From: Rivularia sp965226665
Lineage (GTDB): Bacteria; Cyanobacteriota; Cyanobacteriia; Cyanobacteriales; Nostocaceae
DNA: 64,000 nucleotides
Assembly (NCBI GenBank): GCA_965226665.1
Contig: OZ245371.1
Span: 3,596,001-3,660,000 of the forward strand
Direction of reading: 5' to 3'
Shown piece by piece: positions 1 through 8,091 of this stretch; the first letter of the stretch is position 1; every line of letters starts with the position of its first letter. Below the pieces are notes generated by a model, which saw nothing but the letters and a program-made list of their open reading frames with translations, was not told the DNA's origin and made no database searches. Both the position numbers and the translations under genes were made by a program.

Positions 1-30
1 TACTCCTAACTATTCCCAAACGCATCCGCT

Positions 31-60
31 GTTAAAATCCAAAATCCAAAATCTAAAATA
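31..60. repeat. STRR heptamers upstream of first gene
   Basis: Imperfect AATCCAA/AATCTAA heptamers in tandem end two or three bases before the first start codon. The same heptamer type precedes arsM and hlyD in this window. STRRs are typical of heterocystous cyanobacteria. Confidence 0.75.
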
Positions 61-62
61 GA

Positions 63-1115
63 ATGACTGATATTGCAGTAATTGGTGCCGGAATGGCTGG
101 TTTAGTTTGCGCTCAAGAATTAACCCAAGCCGGATATTCGGTAATAGTAATAGATAAATCTCGTGGTGTTGGTGGAAGAGTCGCCACCCGTCGGTTATTT
201 GACACCAAAGCAGATCATGGTGCTTGCTATATCAAACCTAAAGATGAACTTTCACAGCGTTTGATAACTTTGCTGGCTCAAAAAGGCGATTTAGAAGTTT
301 GGACGGACAAGCTTTACGTTCAAGATAATTCTTCATATCCCATTGCCAACTTTTCATTACCTCTTCCCTACACCGCACCGGAAGGAATGAATGTGATAGC
401 TAAATATCTGGCACAAGGATTAGATATACATCGCGGACAACGTGTTAATCAAATTATCCTTAATTCTCAAAATCAATGGCATTTAACTAGTGAAACCAAT
501 GAAGAATTTACAGCTTCTTCCTTAGTCGTTGCTATTCCAGCACCTCAAGCCGTAATGCTATTGGAGCCATTAGCAGAAAATTTGTTAGATAATAATTTCA
601 TGGAAAAATTGCGGAGTGTTGAATATTACCCTGCTTTAACCGTAATGGTAGGATATCCCGATTCATCGCAACGACCAGAATGGAAAGCAATTACTTTCAA
701 AAATAATCCCGTATTGGGATGGATTGGCTTAGATAGCAGCAAAAGAAAAAATCCCGCACAACCTCATTTTGTGATTCACAGCAGCGCTGACTTCGCGGAA
801 AAATATTTTGAATCGGATTTGCAACAAATTGGACAAGAAATATTAGAAAAAGCAGCTTTGGAGGTAAATTTAGCATGGTTGAGTAATCCCCAATGGATGC
901 AGGTACATCGGTGGAGATACGCATTTCCTAAAACACCATTAGAACAAGCTTTTTTACCAACAGAAATATCTTCACCTTTAGTATCTTGCGGAGATTGGTG
1001 TGGTGGAAATCTCATCGAAAGTGCAATGCTTTCCGGAAGCGCAGCAGCAGAATATATTAATAGCAAACTTCAGCAGCGAAAATTACCGGGGATTAATTTG
1101 TTTGATGCTTTATAG
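63..1115 (+). CDS. FAD-dependent oxidoreductase, renalase-like
   Basis: Soluble flavin oxidoreductase of the renalase/amine-oxidase type (350 aa, usual length); the substrate cannot be read from the sequence. A Rossmann motif GAGMAGLVCA lies at about residues 8-17. The family stretch KSRGVGGRVATRR follows at about 32-44, and a second FAD-contact region, CGDWCGGNLIESAMLSG, starts near residue 309. There is no signal peptide or membrane helix. The ATG follows heptamer repeats directly and has no Shine-Dalgarno match. A repeat-filled gap follows, so the gene is probably transcribed alone. A second FAD enzyme lies downstream on the same strand, but only position links them. The family call is firm and the role is open. 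Confidence 0.85.
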   Translation: MTDIAVIGAGMAGLVCAQELTQAGYSVIVIDKSRGVGGRVATRRLFDTKADHGACYIKPKDELSQRLITLLAQKGDLEVWTDKLYVQDNSSYPIANFSLPLPYTAPEGMNVIAKYLAQGLDIHRGQRVNQIILNSQNQWHLTSETNEEFTASSLVVAIPAPQAVMLLEPLAENLLDNNFMEKLRSVEYYPALTVMVGYPDSSQRPEWKAITFKNNPVLGWIGLDSSKRKNPAQPHFVIHSSADFAEKYFESDLQQIGQEILEKAALEVNLAWLSNPQWMQVHRWRYAFPKTPLEQAFLPTEISSPLVSCGDWCGGNLIESAMLSGSAAAEYINSKLQQRKLPGINLFDAL

Positions 1116-1163
1116 CGATTAATTTTCCGGATAAAGCTAATAGTAACGCTCGTAGGATAGATA

Positions 1164-1186
1164 GGGAGCATTTTGCTCCCACTACA
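1164..1186. repeat. Small hairpin repeat, GGGAGC..GCTCCC family
   Basis: A 6-bp inverted repeat (GGGAGC / GCTCCC) with a short loop, followed by ACTACA. Related copies lie near 16326, 31266, 35908 and 41692, all between genes. Confidence 0.7.
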
Positions 1187-1217
1187 CGAATAAATTTACC
1201 GGATGATTCGCTTTAAC

Positions 1218-1340
1218 TTAAACCTTTCTATTTTTCCGCTTGAGTTTAGAAGCAGTACCAAATGCAGCGACACCTAGTAAACTTAACATTGAAGCGGGTT
1301 CCGGTACGCTTTGGCTTTGTGGTGCGTCAAGTCGTGCTAT
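1218..1340 (-). pseudogene. Remnant of a PEP-CTERM protein (C-terminal sorting tail)
   Basis: Read on the minus strand this stretch encodes SQSVPEPASMLSLLGVAAF, then a small-residue segment, then a basic KLKRKNRK tail and a stop. That is a textbook PEP-CTERM signal: VPEP motif, hydrophobic helix, positive end. An in-frame stop lies directly upstream (1341-1343) and there is no start codon or ribosome site, so only about 40 codons of an exported protein survive. PEP-CTERM tails direct proteins to the exosortase pathway. The body of the gene appears to have been lost, with another repeat (1356-1387) abutting the break. Confidence 0.7.
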
Positions 1341-1355
1341 CTAAGACCACGAGAT

Positions 1356-1387
1356 AAAAACCGCAGAGAACGCAGAGGGCGCTGAGG
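1356..1387. repeat. CTCTGCG-type dispersed repeat
   Basis: Minus-strand reading gives CTCTGCG words ending in CTCTGCGGTTTTT. The same element occurs at 35845-35878 and, interrupted, at 49861-49936. Confidence 0.6.
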
Positions 1388-1451
1388 AAGAGGAAGAGAG
1401 AGGAAGTTAAAATAATTCCCATACCTTCAAGAACCAATATCAAATACAGAA

Positions 1452-1482
1452 CAACTATCAACTATCAACTATCAACTATCAA
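1452..1482. repeat. STRR: four CAACTAT heptamers
   Basis: Four tandem CAACTAT units ending 3 nt before the start codon of the next gene, where a ribosome-binding site would normally lie. Confidence 0.8.
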
Positions 1483-1485
1483 ATA

Positions 1486-3009
1486 ATGGAAGTAATAATA
1501 ATCGGAAGCGGAATCGGGGGTTTAAGCTGTGCGGGATTATTAGCGAGATATGGTTTTAAGGTGACGGTTTGCGAAAGCCATTCTATTCCCGGTGGAGCAG
1601 CACATTCTTTTAATTATCAAGGTTATAAATTTGATTCTGGCCCTTCGCTTTATTCGGGTTTATCTTACAGCCCTTCAAATAATCCTTTGCGACAGGTATT
1701 AGATGCAGTTGGCGAAGATTGTGAATGGGCAAATTACGATACCTGGGGTTGTTTTCTTCCTGAAGGGGATTTCAACACTTCCGTAGGTGCGGAACAATTT
1801 TGTGAGGTGCTTTTAAAATATCGTGGGGAGAAAGCTGTTCAGGAATGGCGGGAGTTGCAGCGAGTTATGACTCCTTATGCCGATGCTGCGATCGCGCTTC
1901 CTTCTGCTGCTTTACGTTTTGATTTTGATGCTGTAAAAACAGTGGGTAAATTTGCACCTAGTTTACTAAAACATTTTTTCAACGTTTTTAAGTTAACGGG
2001 GCCTTTCAGTTCGATTATGGATGAAGTAGTCACCGATCCATTTATTCGCAACTGGTTAAATATGTTGTGTTTTCTGCTTTCTGGATTGCCTGCCGATGGT
2101 ACTTCTGCTGCGGAAGTTGCGTTTATGTTCGCAGATTGGTATCGCCCTAACGTCAAGTTGGATTATCCGGTGGGTGGTAGTGCTGCTTTAGTTGATGCTT
2201 TGGTACGGGGATTTGAGAAACATGATGGAAAATTGCTGTTAAAAAGTCATGTTGAAGAAATAATAGTTGAAAATAACCGCGCTGTAGGAGTAAAGTTGCG
2301 AGGAGGTGAGGAGTTAAGAGCAAATACAGTAATATCAAATGCTTCTGTATGGGACACTTTGAAATTAATTCCGAAAGATTCGGTACCGCAATTTATTGAT
2401 CGACGAGAAGCAACACCCGAATGTGAAAGTTTTATGCATTTACATTTAGGAATTGATGCTTCTAATATTCGTTCAGATTTGCAATGTCATTATATATTCG
2501 TTAAAGATTGGCAATTAGGAATTACTGCTCCGCAAAATTTAGTATTGATATCAATTCCTTCGGTTTTAGATTCTTCCCTAGCACCACCGGGAAAACATTC
2601 GATTCACGTTTACACTCCTGGCAGCGAACCTTATGATTTATGGCAGGGAATGGATCGGAATAGTAAAGAGTATTTAGAGCAGAAACAAAAACGCGCTGAA
2701 ATTATGTGGGAAGCGCTACAAAAAGTTATTCCAGATATTCGTTCTCGTTGTGAAGTTACTTTGATTGGTACACCTTTGACTCACGAACGTTATTTGAGAA
2801 GGAATCGTGGTTCTTACGGGCCAGCAATTCGTGCGGGAGAAAGTTTATTTCCAGGTTCCAATACTCCTTTAAAAGGGTTAATGTGTTGCGGTGATTCGAC
2901 ATTTCCCGGAATTGGTTTACCAGCAGTTGCAGCTTCCGGAATGATTGCAGCTAACACTTTGGCACCTGTTGAGAAGCATTTGGAAATGTTAAGGGAATTA
3001 GGGAATTAG
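1486..3009 (+). CDS. CrtISO-like NAD(P)/FAD-dependent oxidoreductase
   Basis: A 507-aa FAD enzyme of the phytoene desaturase / carotenoid isomerase superfamily. The N-terminus has the dinucleotide motif IIGSGIGGLSCAGLLARYG (residues 4-22), then the GGAAHSFNYQGYKFDSGPS segment typical of CrtISO-like proteins. Near the C-terminus RNRGSYGPAIRAG and CCGDSTFPGIGLPAVAASG form the family's FAD-closing region. Cyanobacteria carry several paralogues, so I do not assign crtH. No carotenoid gene is adjacent. The last codons (LRELGN and stop) run into a GGAATT-type repeat, suggesting that the original 3' end was altered. The start was chosen because the Rossmann motif begins at residue 4. No Shine-Dalgarno is visible. 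Confidence 0.82.
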   Translation: MEVIIIGSGIGGLSCAGLLARYGFKVTVCESHSIPGGAAHSFNYQGYKFDSGPSLYSGLSYSPSNNPLRQVLDAVGEDCEWANYDTWGCFLPEGDFNTSVGAEQFCEVLLKYRGEKAVQEWRELQRVMTPYADAAIALPSAALRFDFDAVKTVGKFAPSLLKHFFNVFKLTGPFSSIMDEVVTDPFIRNWLNMLCFLLSGLPADGTSAAEVAFMFADWYRPNVKLDYPVGGSAALVDALVRGFEKHDGKLLLKSHVEEIIVENNRAVGVKLRGGEELRANTVISNASVWDTLKLIPKDSVPQFIDRREATPECESFMHLHLGIDASNIRSDLQCHYIFVKDWQLGITAPQNLVLISIPSVLDSSLAPPGKHSIHVYTPGSEPYDLWQGMDRNSKEYLEQKQKRAEIMWEALQKVIPDIRSRCEVTLIGTPLTHERYLRRNRGSYGPAIRAGESLFPGSNTPLKGLMCCGDSTFPGIGLPAVAASGMIAANTLAPVEKHLEMLRELGN

Positions 3010-3114
3010 GCATAGGGAATTGGGAGTTGGGCATGGAAAGAAACGGTGATAATTTAATTATGAATTATTTAAAAAAATGTAGAGACGGGTGGATATTACG
3101 TCTTCAATAATTAT

Positions 3115-3206
3115 AGGACTTACGCAGCAACTACGGAAAGTATAGTGTTCCAGACATTCTAGATCCCCCCAACCCCCCTTTTTAAGGGGGGCTTGCGTAA
3201 GTCCTA
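3115..3206. mobile_element. MITE-like element, family C copy 1
   Basis: About 92 nt with terminal inverted repeats (AGGACTTACGCA / TGCGTAAGTCCT) and an internal C-rich/G-rich arm pair. Copies at 34825-34915 (opposite orientation, nearly identical) and 59368-59457, and a core fragment at 20735-20777, show that it is dispersed. It encodes no protein. Confidence 0.75.
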
Positions 3207-3225
3207 AATTAGTCACATCTCTATT

Positions 3226-3266
3226 AATTACCAATTACCAATTACCAATTACCCAATTCCCAATTA
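3226..3266. repeat. STRR: ATTACCA heptamers at GNAT gene end
   Basis: Tandem AATTACC units run into the stop codon of the minus-strand acetyltransferase gene. Confidence 0.7.
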
Positions 3267-3797
3267 AAAATAATCTGGCTGCCAATTTTCGCGGTGGATG
3301 GAATAGTAAACCACCTTTATTTTGTAGAAATGGGCATCTTTTTCGTACTTTAAACCAGCTTTCTCCATCACCCTTCGAGAAGCGATATGTTTGGGAGATG
3401 CGATCGCGACAATTTTGTAAAGTTTGGCAATTTCAAAACCATACTGCAAGCAGGCTTTAGTGGCTTCGGTGGCAATACCTTGATTCCAGTAACTTTGGTC
3501 GAAACGATAAAGAACTTCGATATCAGGGGTATTAGGTAAACAATTTAGTCCGCAATGGCCAATTAGTTTTCCACTAGTTTTTTCGATAGCAGCCCACACA
3601 CCGAAACCGTATTTTTCCCAATGTTCGATGAAATATTCGAGAATTTCCCGAGTAACTTGTTTTTCTTTACCTTTTGGTATTGGCCCCTTCGGTGAATACT
3701 TCATTACCTCTGGATTGCTCAAAATTACAGATAATCTATCCAAATCATCCAACGTATAAGGTCTGAGTCGCAGTCTCGCAGTTTCAATTTCTGCCAT
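3264..3797 (-). CDS. GNAT-family N-acetyltransferase, RimJ/RimL-like
   Basis: A 177-aa acetyltransferase that should transfer acetyl from acetyl-CoA to an amine or protein N-terminus; the substrate is unknown. The N-terminus ETARLRLRPYTLDDL is the hallmark of the RimJ/RimL-like branch. The acetyl-CoA pyrophosphate loop is YWNQGIATEATKACL (about residues 118-132), followed by a final strand with SRRVMEKAGLKYE. It is intact, of normal length and soluble. Its stop codon lies in a heptamer repeat. The neighbours are unrelated, so context adds nothing. Confidence 0.85.
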   Translation of the reverse strand: MAEIETARLRLRPYTLDDLDRLSVILSNPEVMKYSPKGPIPKGKEKQVTREILEYFIEHWEKYGFGVWAAIEKTSGKLIGHCGLNCLPNTPDIEVLYRFDQSYWNQGIATEATKACLQYGFEIAKLYKIVAIASPKHIASRRVMEKAGLKYEKDAHFYKIKVVYYSIHRENWQPDYF

Positions 3798-3889
3798 AAT
3801 TTACTCAAATTATCCTTTTATCCAGTTAAAAGATTCACGTAAATTAAATCTTGTCCGGTTTTTTGGGAAGAGGGTTGTGGGGGAGCAGG

Positions 3890-3952
3890 GGGAGAGGGGG
3901 GGATGGGGGGATGGGGGGATGGGGAGATGGGGGGATAAGGGGGAAAGATAAT
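3890..3952. repeat. G-rich octamer-type tandem repeat (GGGGGATG)
   Basis: A run of GGGGGGATGG-like units. Complementary CTCCCCAT runs occur at 60620-60660 and 61300-61385, and a related run lies inside the coding region of the ABC transporter at 47.2-47.4 kb. Confidence 0.7.
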
Positions 3953-4002
3953 TACTAACTCACTACTTACTATTCCCAACTCCTAACTCCCAATTCCTAA
4001 CT

Positions 4003-4031
4003 GTACAGACGTAGCAGTGCTACGTCTCTAC
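4003..4031. repeat. Palindromic repeat, family A (GACGTAGC..GCTACGTC)
   Basis: A near-perfect palindrome with arms AGACGTAGC / GCTACGTCT and a 2-3 nt centre. About eight relatives are dispersed in this window. This copy sits just beyond the stop codon of the oxygenase gene. Confidence 0.75.
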
Positions 4032-4035
4032 ACTC

Positions 4036-4872
4036 CTAACTCCAATAAGTTAACGGTTCTTCTTGGTTGCGATATCCGATAAACATGGACATGGAAACTC
4101 TGGGGCCACCGTGGGAAGCTCTTACTGCATGAACTCTTGTGGAGTCAAATAAGATTAGTTCTCCTATTTGGGGTTTAATTACAGAATCAGCTGGTGGTAA
4201 AATTCTCCGATCGATGATTCCTTCGTATTTATATTCTTTGTCGTGAATTTCTGGTTGTTTGATGCTTGAAGGTTTGACGTTCCAGATTTCTAATTCTCCG
4301 CCAAATTTGGGGGTACGTAGGTAAATATTAGCGCTTAATTGAGTTACTAAGTAGGAGAAAGGATAGGTGGGATAAATGGGAGCATCTGATACGTCTCTGG
4401 CAAGAATATCTTGATGGGGTGGAAGCTCAAAATTATCTTCAAATACTCTACCAATTCCCGCTAACATAGTGCGATTGTGGATGTTTTCGATGCAGGCACC
4501 TGCTAACCACATATCTCCTAAATCTAATCTTAATTTGTCGATGGGTGAAAGAAAAGGAGAACAAACACTACGGATGTTTCTATTACAGGCTGGAGCTTGT
4601 TGGTAATAACGTTCGAGCATTTCGATATTACCGTTGGTTTCAAAGAAGGTAATTCCAGTTCTTTGCACTCCCACATCTGGCGCTCGATGATATCTTTCTA
4701 AAGTGTCTTGCTCGATTAATTCTTCACTTATTTGTTCGGCTTGTTCGTGGTGATAGTAGCTGGGAATTCGTAAAGCAAGTATTTTTCCTTCTAATAAATC
4801 CAGTAAATCTGTCATTACCAAATTTTGAGAAATTTTTACCAAGGTTTTTTGTTGCTGTTGAGTTGATTGCAT
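4036..4872 (-). CDS. 2-oxoglutarate/Fe(II)-dependent oxygenase
   Basis: A 278-aa non-heme iron oxygenase. The facial triad is visible as HQD (His153, Asp155) in PPHQDILARD and His248 in STRVHAVRASHGG; Arg258 in GPRVSMSMF is placed to bind 2-oxoglutarate. Because Asp155 is present, the enzyme should hydroxylate or desaturate, not halogenate (halogenases have Gly or Ala there). The C-terminal layout (SMSMFIGYRNQ then a final YWS) resembles, from memory, the WelO5/AmbO5 enzymes of hapalindole-type pathways, but no indole-alkaloid genes are nearby. The substrate is unknown. The upstream neighbour is a large heme peroxidase on the same strand 414 nt away, too far to infer an operon. Confidence 0.78.
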   Translation of the reverse strand: MQSTQQQQKTLVKISQNLVMTDLLDLLEGKILALRIPSYYHHEQAEQISEELIEQDTLERYHRAPDVGVQRTGITFFETNGNIEMLERYYQQAPACNRNIRSVCSPFLSPIDKLRLDLGDMWLAGACIENIHNRTMLAGIGRVFEDNFELPPHQDILARDVSDAPIYPTYPFSYLVTQLSANIYLRTPKFGGELEIWNVKPSSIKQPEIHDKEYKYEGIIDRRILPPADSVIKPQIGELILFDSTRVHAVRASHGGPRVSMSMFIGYRNQEEPLTYWS

Positions 4873-5286
4873 ACAATTGTTCCTTTGTAAGTTGTAATTT
4901 GTGGACTACTTAACGAACTTGAAATTGGGTGAAGACTGGAAATCCCTGTTTTGCTAATTAGATAATCCTGTAGTTCTACAAGGTGAGTCATAACTATTAC
5001 GCACAATTTGCATAAATAATCTGCTCTAATTGCGGTAAGTCCGATGTGAAAAGCCTTTTGAGGGAATTTAAAAAAGGTAGAAGCAGTGATTTAACGTAGC
5101 TTTGGTGAAATATTTATTCTGAGTAAGATGAAAAAAACCTGATAACTGAAGGGAATTACTTTCTTACCAGCAGAATATTATCTAATAGAGTGAGGGGGAA
5201 GAGGGGGAGGAAGCAATCTAAATCCGAAAATCTTCAATTACCCATTACCAATGCCCCATCCTCAATTACCTATTACCGATTACCAA
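4873..5286. other. Intergenic region, no gene
   Basis: AT-rich spacer between two minus-strand genes. The last ~40 nt are ATTACC heptamers running into the peroxidase stop codon. I see no RNA gene or convincing terminator. Confidence 0.6.
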
Positions 5287-7608
5287 TTACCCAATTAATT
5301 TGACTTTCATCGTCATACTGTTGTCGTTGCCCGAATTAGTATCTGTCAAATCCTCGAAATCGAATTTAAACAGGCTGGTATTCCCACTACCCACTTCGAC
5401 AATACTATTGGAATCATTACTGTTAGCAGCACCGAAGGATAATAATGCTTCAGCTTCACCGTTTTCAAAGTCTTGAATATTCCCGTCTTGAATTAAATAG
5501 GGAGCCAGCAGACTATCTGAAGGTAAATCCACATCAAACTTTTCTCTACGGGAATCGTCTTTGAGTTGAAAATCTGCCACACTCGATGCGATGGCTGTTT
5601 TGATATAATCCTCTCCATCATCTGGTGTGAGGGTTTCACCCGTTACTTTATCTACAACTGTCCCTTTCTCATCTTTGATGGCATAAAATCCAACGGTGTT
5701 ATCAAATGACGATTTTTCGGTAACGATAATTTTGGCTTTGCCGTCGTCACTTTGTAAATCTAATAATCCGTCGCTAAGCAGATTGTCTTTACTTAAGGGG
5801 TTATTTTCGGAAACTTTCAAGAAGACGTTTTCCTGAAGTTGATCAATTTCAGTATTTGACTTGATGATGTCGGCATAAGTCGTCTCTTTTATCTCCTTTA
5901 TTTCCTTCCCAGTAAATATTCCACCATTTTTTCTCTTATTTTCAAACCAAAATCTATCGGCATCTCGCAACCGCTCAAATTGCTCTCCGACTATGGCTTT
6001 GGTTGTTTCCCCGGCTCCGGAGGGTGCTACAGTATCTTCGGCAAATAACCCTATCAACAAATCGACATCTTCTACAGTGCCGTACAATTCTTTCAAAGTT
6101 TTCGCTAAATCCTTATCAGAAGTTAACTCGTCAAAACTTTTCACCCTTTCCAAACCAAAATCATCTCGTACTTGATTGTAATCAGCTAATCCTCGTTCCC
6201 TTCCCCTTTGAATATTTGCTGAATACAAATCAAAACCGACACCAGCAGGAGGAAATAAAGCATTTCGTAAATCGAAGACTACATTAGTATCAACATCTTC
6301 ATCCAAAGTTACCGTGCTACCGCGCAATATTTCATCAACATCCTTACCCTCTTTAACATTCGGCGCACCAAATGTAGTTAACAGCGGTAAAGTTGTGGCA
6401 TTCCCCTCACTATCAATCTTCTCTATTTTATTACCAGTTTGAGAGTGTCCAAAACGAAAACCAGCGGCGTTAAATTCATCAGATATTTGGGGAGTTTCTT
6501 TTGCATCGTAACCCTTATATTTATCTATTTCCCCTATCTGCTGCGGCAACCACTCATATGTAACCACCTGTTGATATTGAGCGATATTAATCTGCCGCGC
6601 TCTTTCAAATATCTCTTTATCATCCCATTTTGGATGAAATGCAGTTAAATCCTCGGCAATCCGATTGTGATTCCTCACCCATACAGTATGCTGTGCAACC
6701 AAAGCATCTTGCTCGCTAACTCTTTCGTCTCCAGCTAAAAATCCAACACCCTGAAAAAATCCCCCTCTCATAACCTGCTCGGTATCCGCTGGCATTAAAT
6801 CATCGCTGGTAGATTCAGTCTCTTCAGAAAAAACTTTTAGCCTACCTCCTTTATTACTACGAAGAGATTCGGCTAATTCCTTATCGGAGCCGTAAACAGC
6901 AGATAAATCCAGCCAGTGGGTTAAATCGTTAGGTACTTTTGCAGGTTTAGATTTACCATCTTTGACAACTCCAGTTCCCGATTTAAAAGCATTTCTGGGA
7001 AACTCAAACTCTAATCCACCATCTTTCTGTCTGTTGATTGTCGGAGTTGGAGGAATATCCGGTGTAAAGTTGGCATCATTTTGAGGAATATCGATATTAA
7101 AACTATCCTCAGATAACCGAGCCAAATTCAAATCGTGGTTAATTAACTGCCCAAAAGACCAATTTATTGCAGTTAAACCTTTGGAGCTAGGATCGGTTTC
7201 ACCCTTATCTAATTTAGACGTTGCATTACTGACTACCCTGGCACTAGGGCGGTCTAAAGGATCTATCAATACAAAGGGTGCATGAGCATTATTACTTAAA
7301 CCATCCTTATTTTTAACAACTTCCAAACCCGATTTTTTCAAGCTTTTTCTTTCCGCTTTACTAAAAATCGGAATCGGTTGACGACTTACAGCTTCACCAT
7401 CAACACCAATTAAAGGATTACCCTCAGCATCCTTTGCAACCCCCGCAGGAGAAGCAACTCCATCCTCATACTCATAAGTACCAAGACGAATAAAAGGTGT
7501 ACCATTAGCCCCCAATCGAGGCTTCTCTAAATTATTACCAGAACCATTAATCTTGCGAATCGAATCTAGCCTTTTGCCTTTATAGGGATTTCTGTCAAGA
7601 ATTGACAT
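5287..7608 (-). CDS. Animal-type heme peroxidase
   Basis: A 773-aa peroxidase of the peroxidase-cyclooxygenase (animal heme peroxidase) superfamily. The distal site is SFGQLINHDLN (His158, Asp159). A signature helix RVSEQDALVAQHTVWVRNHN lies at 296-315. The proximal heme ligand is probably His388 in GFRFGHSQ, and IQRGRERGLADYNQVR is the conserved downstream helix. There is no N-terminal signal peptide. About 150 C-terminal residues are acidic and contain a short Asp/Asn-rich tail, as in other cyanobacterial exoproteins sent out by type I secretion. It could oxidise halides or organic substrates outside the cell, which cannot be decided here. The gene is intact and the ATG is well placed. Confidence 0.85.
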   Translation of the reverse strand: MSILDRNPYKGKRLDSIRKINGSGNNLEKPRLGANGTPFIRLGTYEYEDGVASPAGVAKDAEGNPLIGVDGEAVSRQPIPIFSKAERKSLKKSGLEVVKNKDGLSNNAHAPFVLIDPLDRPSARVVSNATSKLDKGETDPSSKGLTAINWSFGQLINHDLNLARLSEDSFNIDIPQNDANFTPDIPPTPTINRQKDGGLEFEFPRNAFKSGTGVVKDGKSKPAKVPNDLTHWLDLSAVYGSDKELAESLRSNKGGRLKVFSEETESTSDDLMPADTEQVMRGGFFQGVGFLAGDERVSEQDALVAQHTVWVRNHNRIAEDLTAFHPKWDDKEIFERARQINIAQYQQVVTYEWLPQQIGEIDKYKGYDAKETPQISDEFNAAGFRFGHSQTGNKIEKIDSEGNATTLPLLTTFGAPNVKEGKDVDEILRGSTVTLDEDVDTNVVFDLRNALFPPAGVGFDLYSANIQRGRERGLADYNQVRDDFGLERVKSFDELTSDKDLAKTLKELYGTVEDVDLLIGLFAEDTVAPSGAGETTKAIVGEQFERLRDADRFWFENKRKNGGIFTGKEIKEIKETTYADIIKSNTEIDQLQENVFLKVSENNPLSKDNLLSDGLLDLQSDDGKAKIIVTEKSSFDNTVGFYAIKDEKGTVVDKVTGETLTPDDGEDYIKTAIASSVADFQLKDDSRREKFDVDLPSDSLLAPYLIQDGNIQDFENGEAEALLSFGAANSNDSNSIVEVGSGNTSLFKFDFEDLTDTNSGNDNSMTMKVKLIG

Positions 7609-8091
7609 ATTGCCACACTTTGTAACTTTATATACAAATTGTAAAAAACTTTTTCTTGAATTGGTGTATCTGCGAATACTTGAAAATCAAATTATCATGG
7701 ATATGGGCACCATAAAGATCGCTTATTGTTCCCGAAGTTGATAAAATTTTGATAAAGCCTAAAAACCGTCAAACCCAAATATTACAGGAGTTTCAAGTGA
7801 TATGATGTTTACTCCAGCGATAGTTAATTTCAAGGAATGATTTTAATCTCAAACCCTTGCAATAGCGCTTTTACACCCAAAATTGCATTTTTAGCATAAT
7901 GTATTTGATTTCACACTGCTGTCAAATTTAAACTTCCCGTAAATTTATTTCAAATATTTAAGCGGATATTTCACATTTGACAACAGCTGTCTTCCTCCCA
8001 ATTGCAGATATATCCGAGCCTCTGCGGAGTGCAAACATCAATAAAAAAATCCTGCTAAATATGAATCAAAAATTAATATAATGCACTTATT
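7609..8091. other. Divergent intergenic region
   Basis: A 483-nt AT-rich region between divergent genes, so it should hold both promoters. An 8-bp inverted pair TGTCAAAT (near 7920) / ATTTGACA (7975-7982) lies on the ABC-transporter side. No firm -35/-10 pair and no RNA gene seen. Confidence 0.45.
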
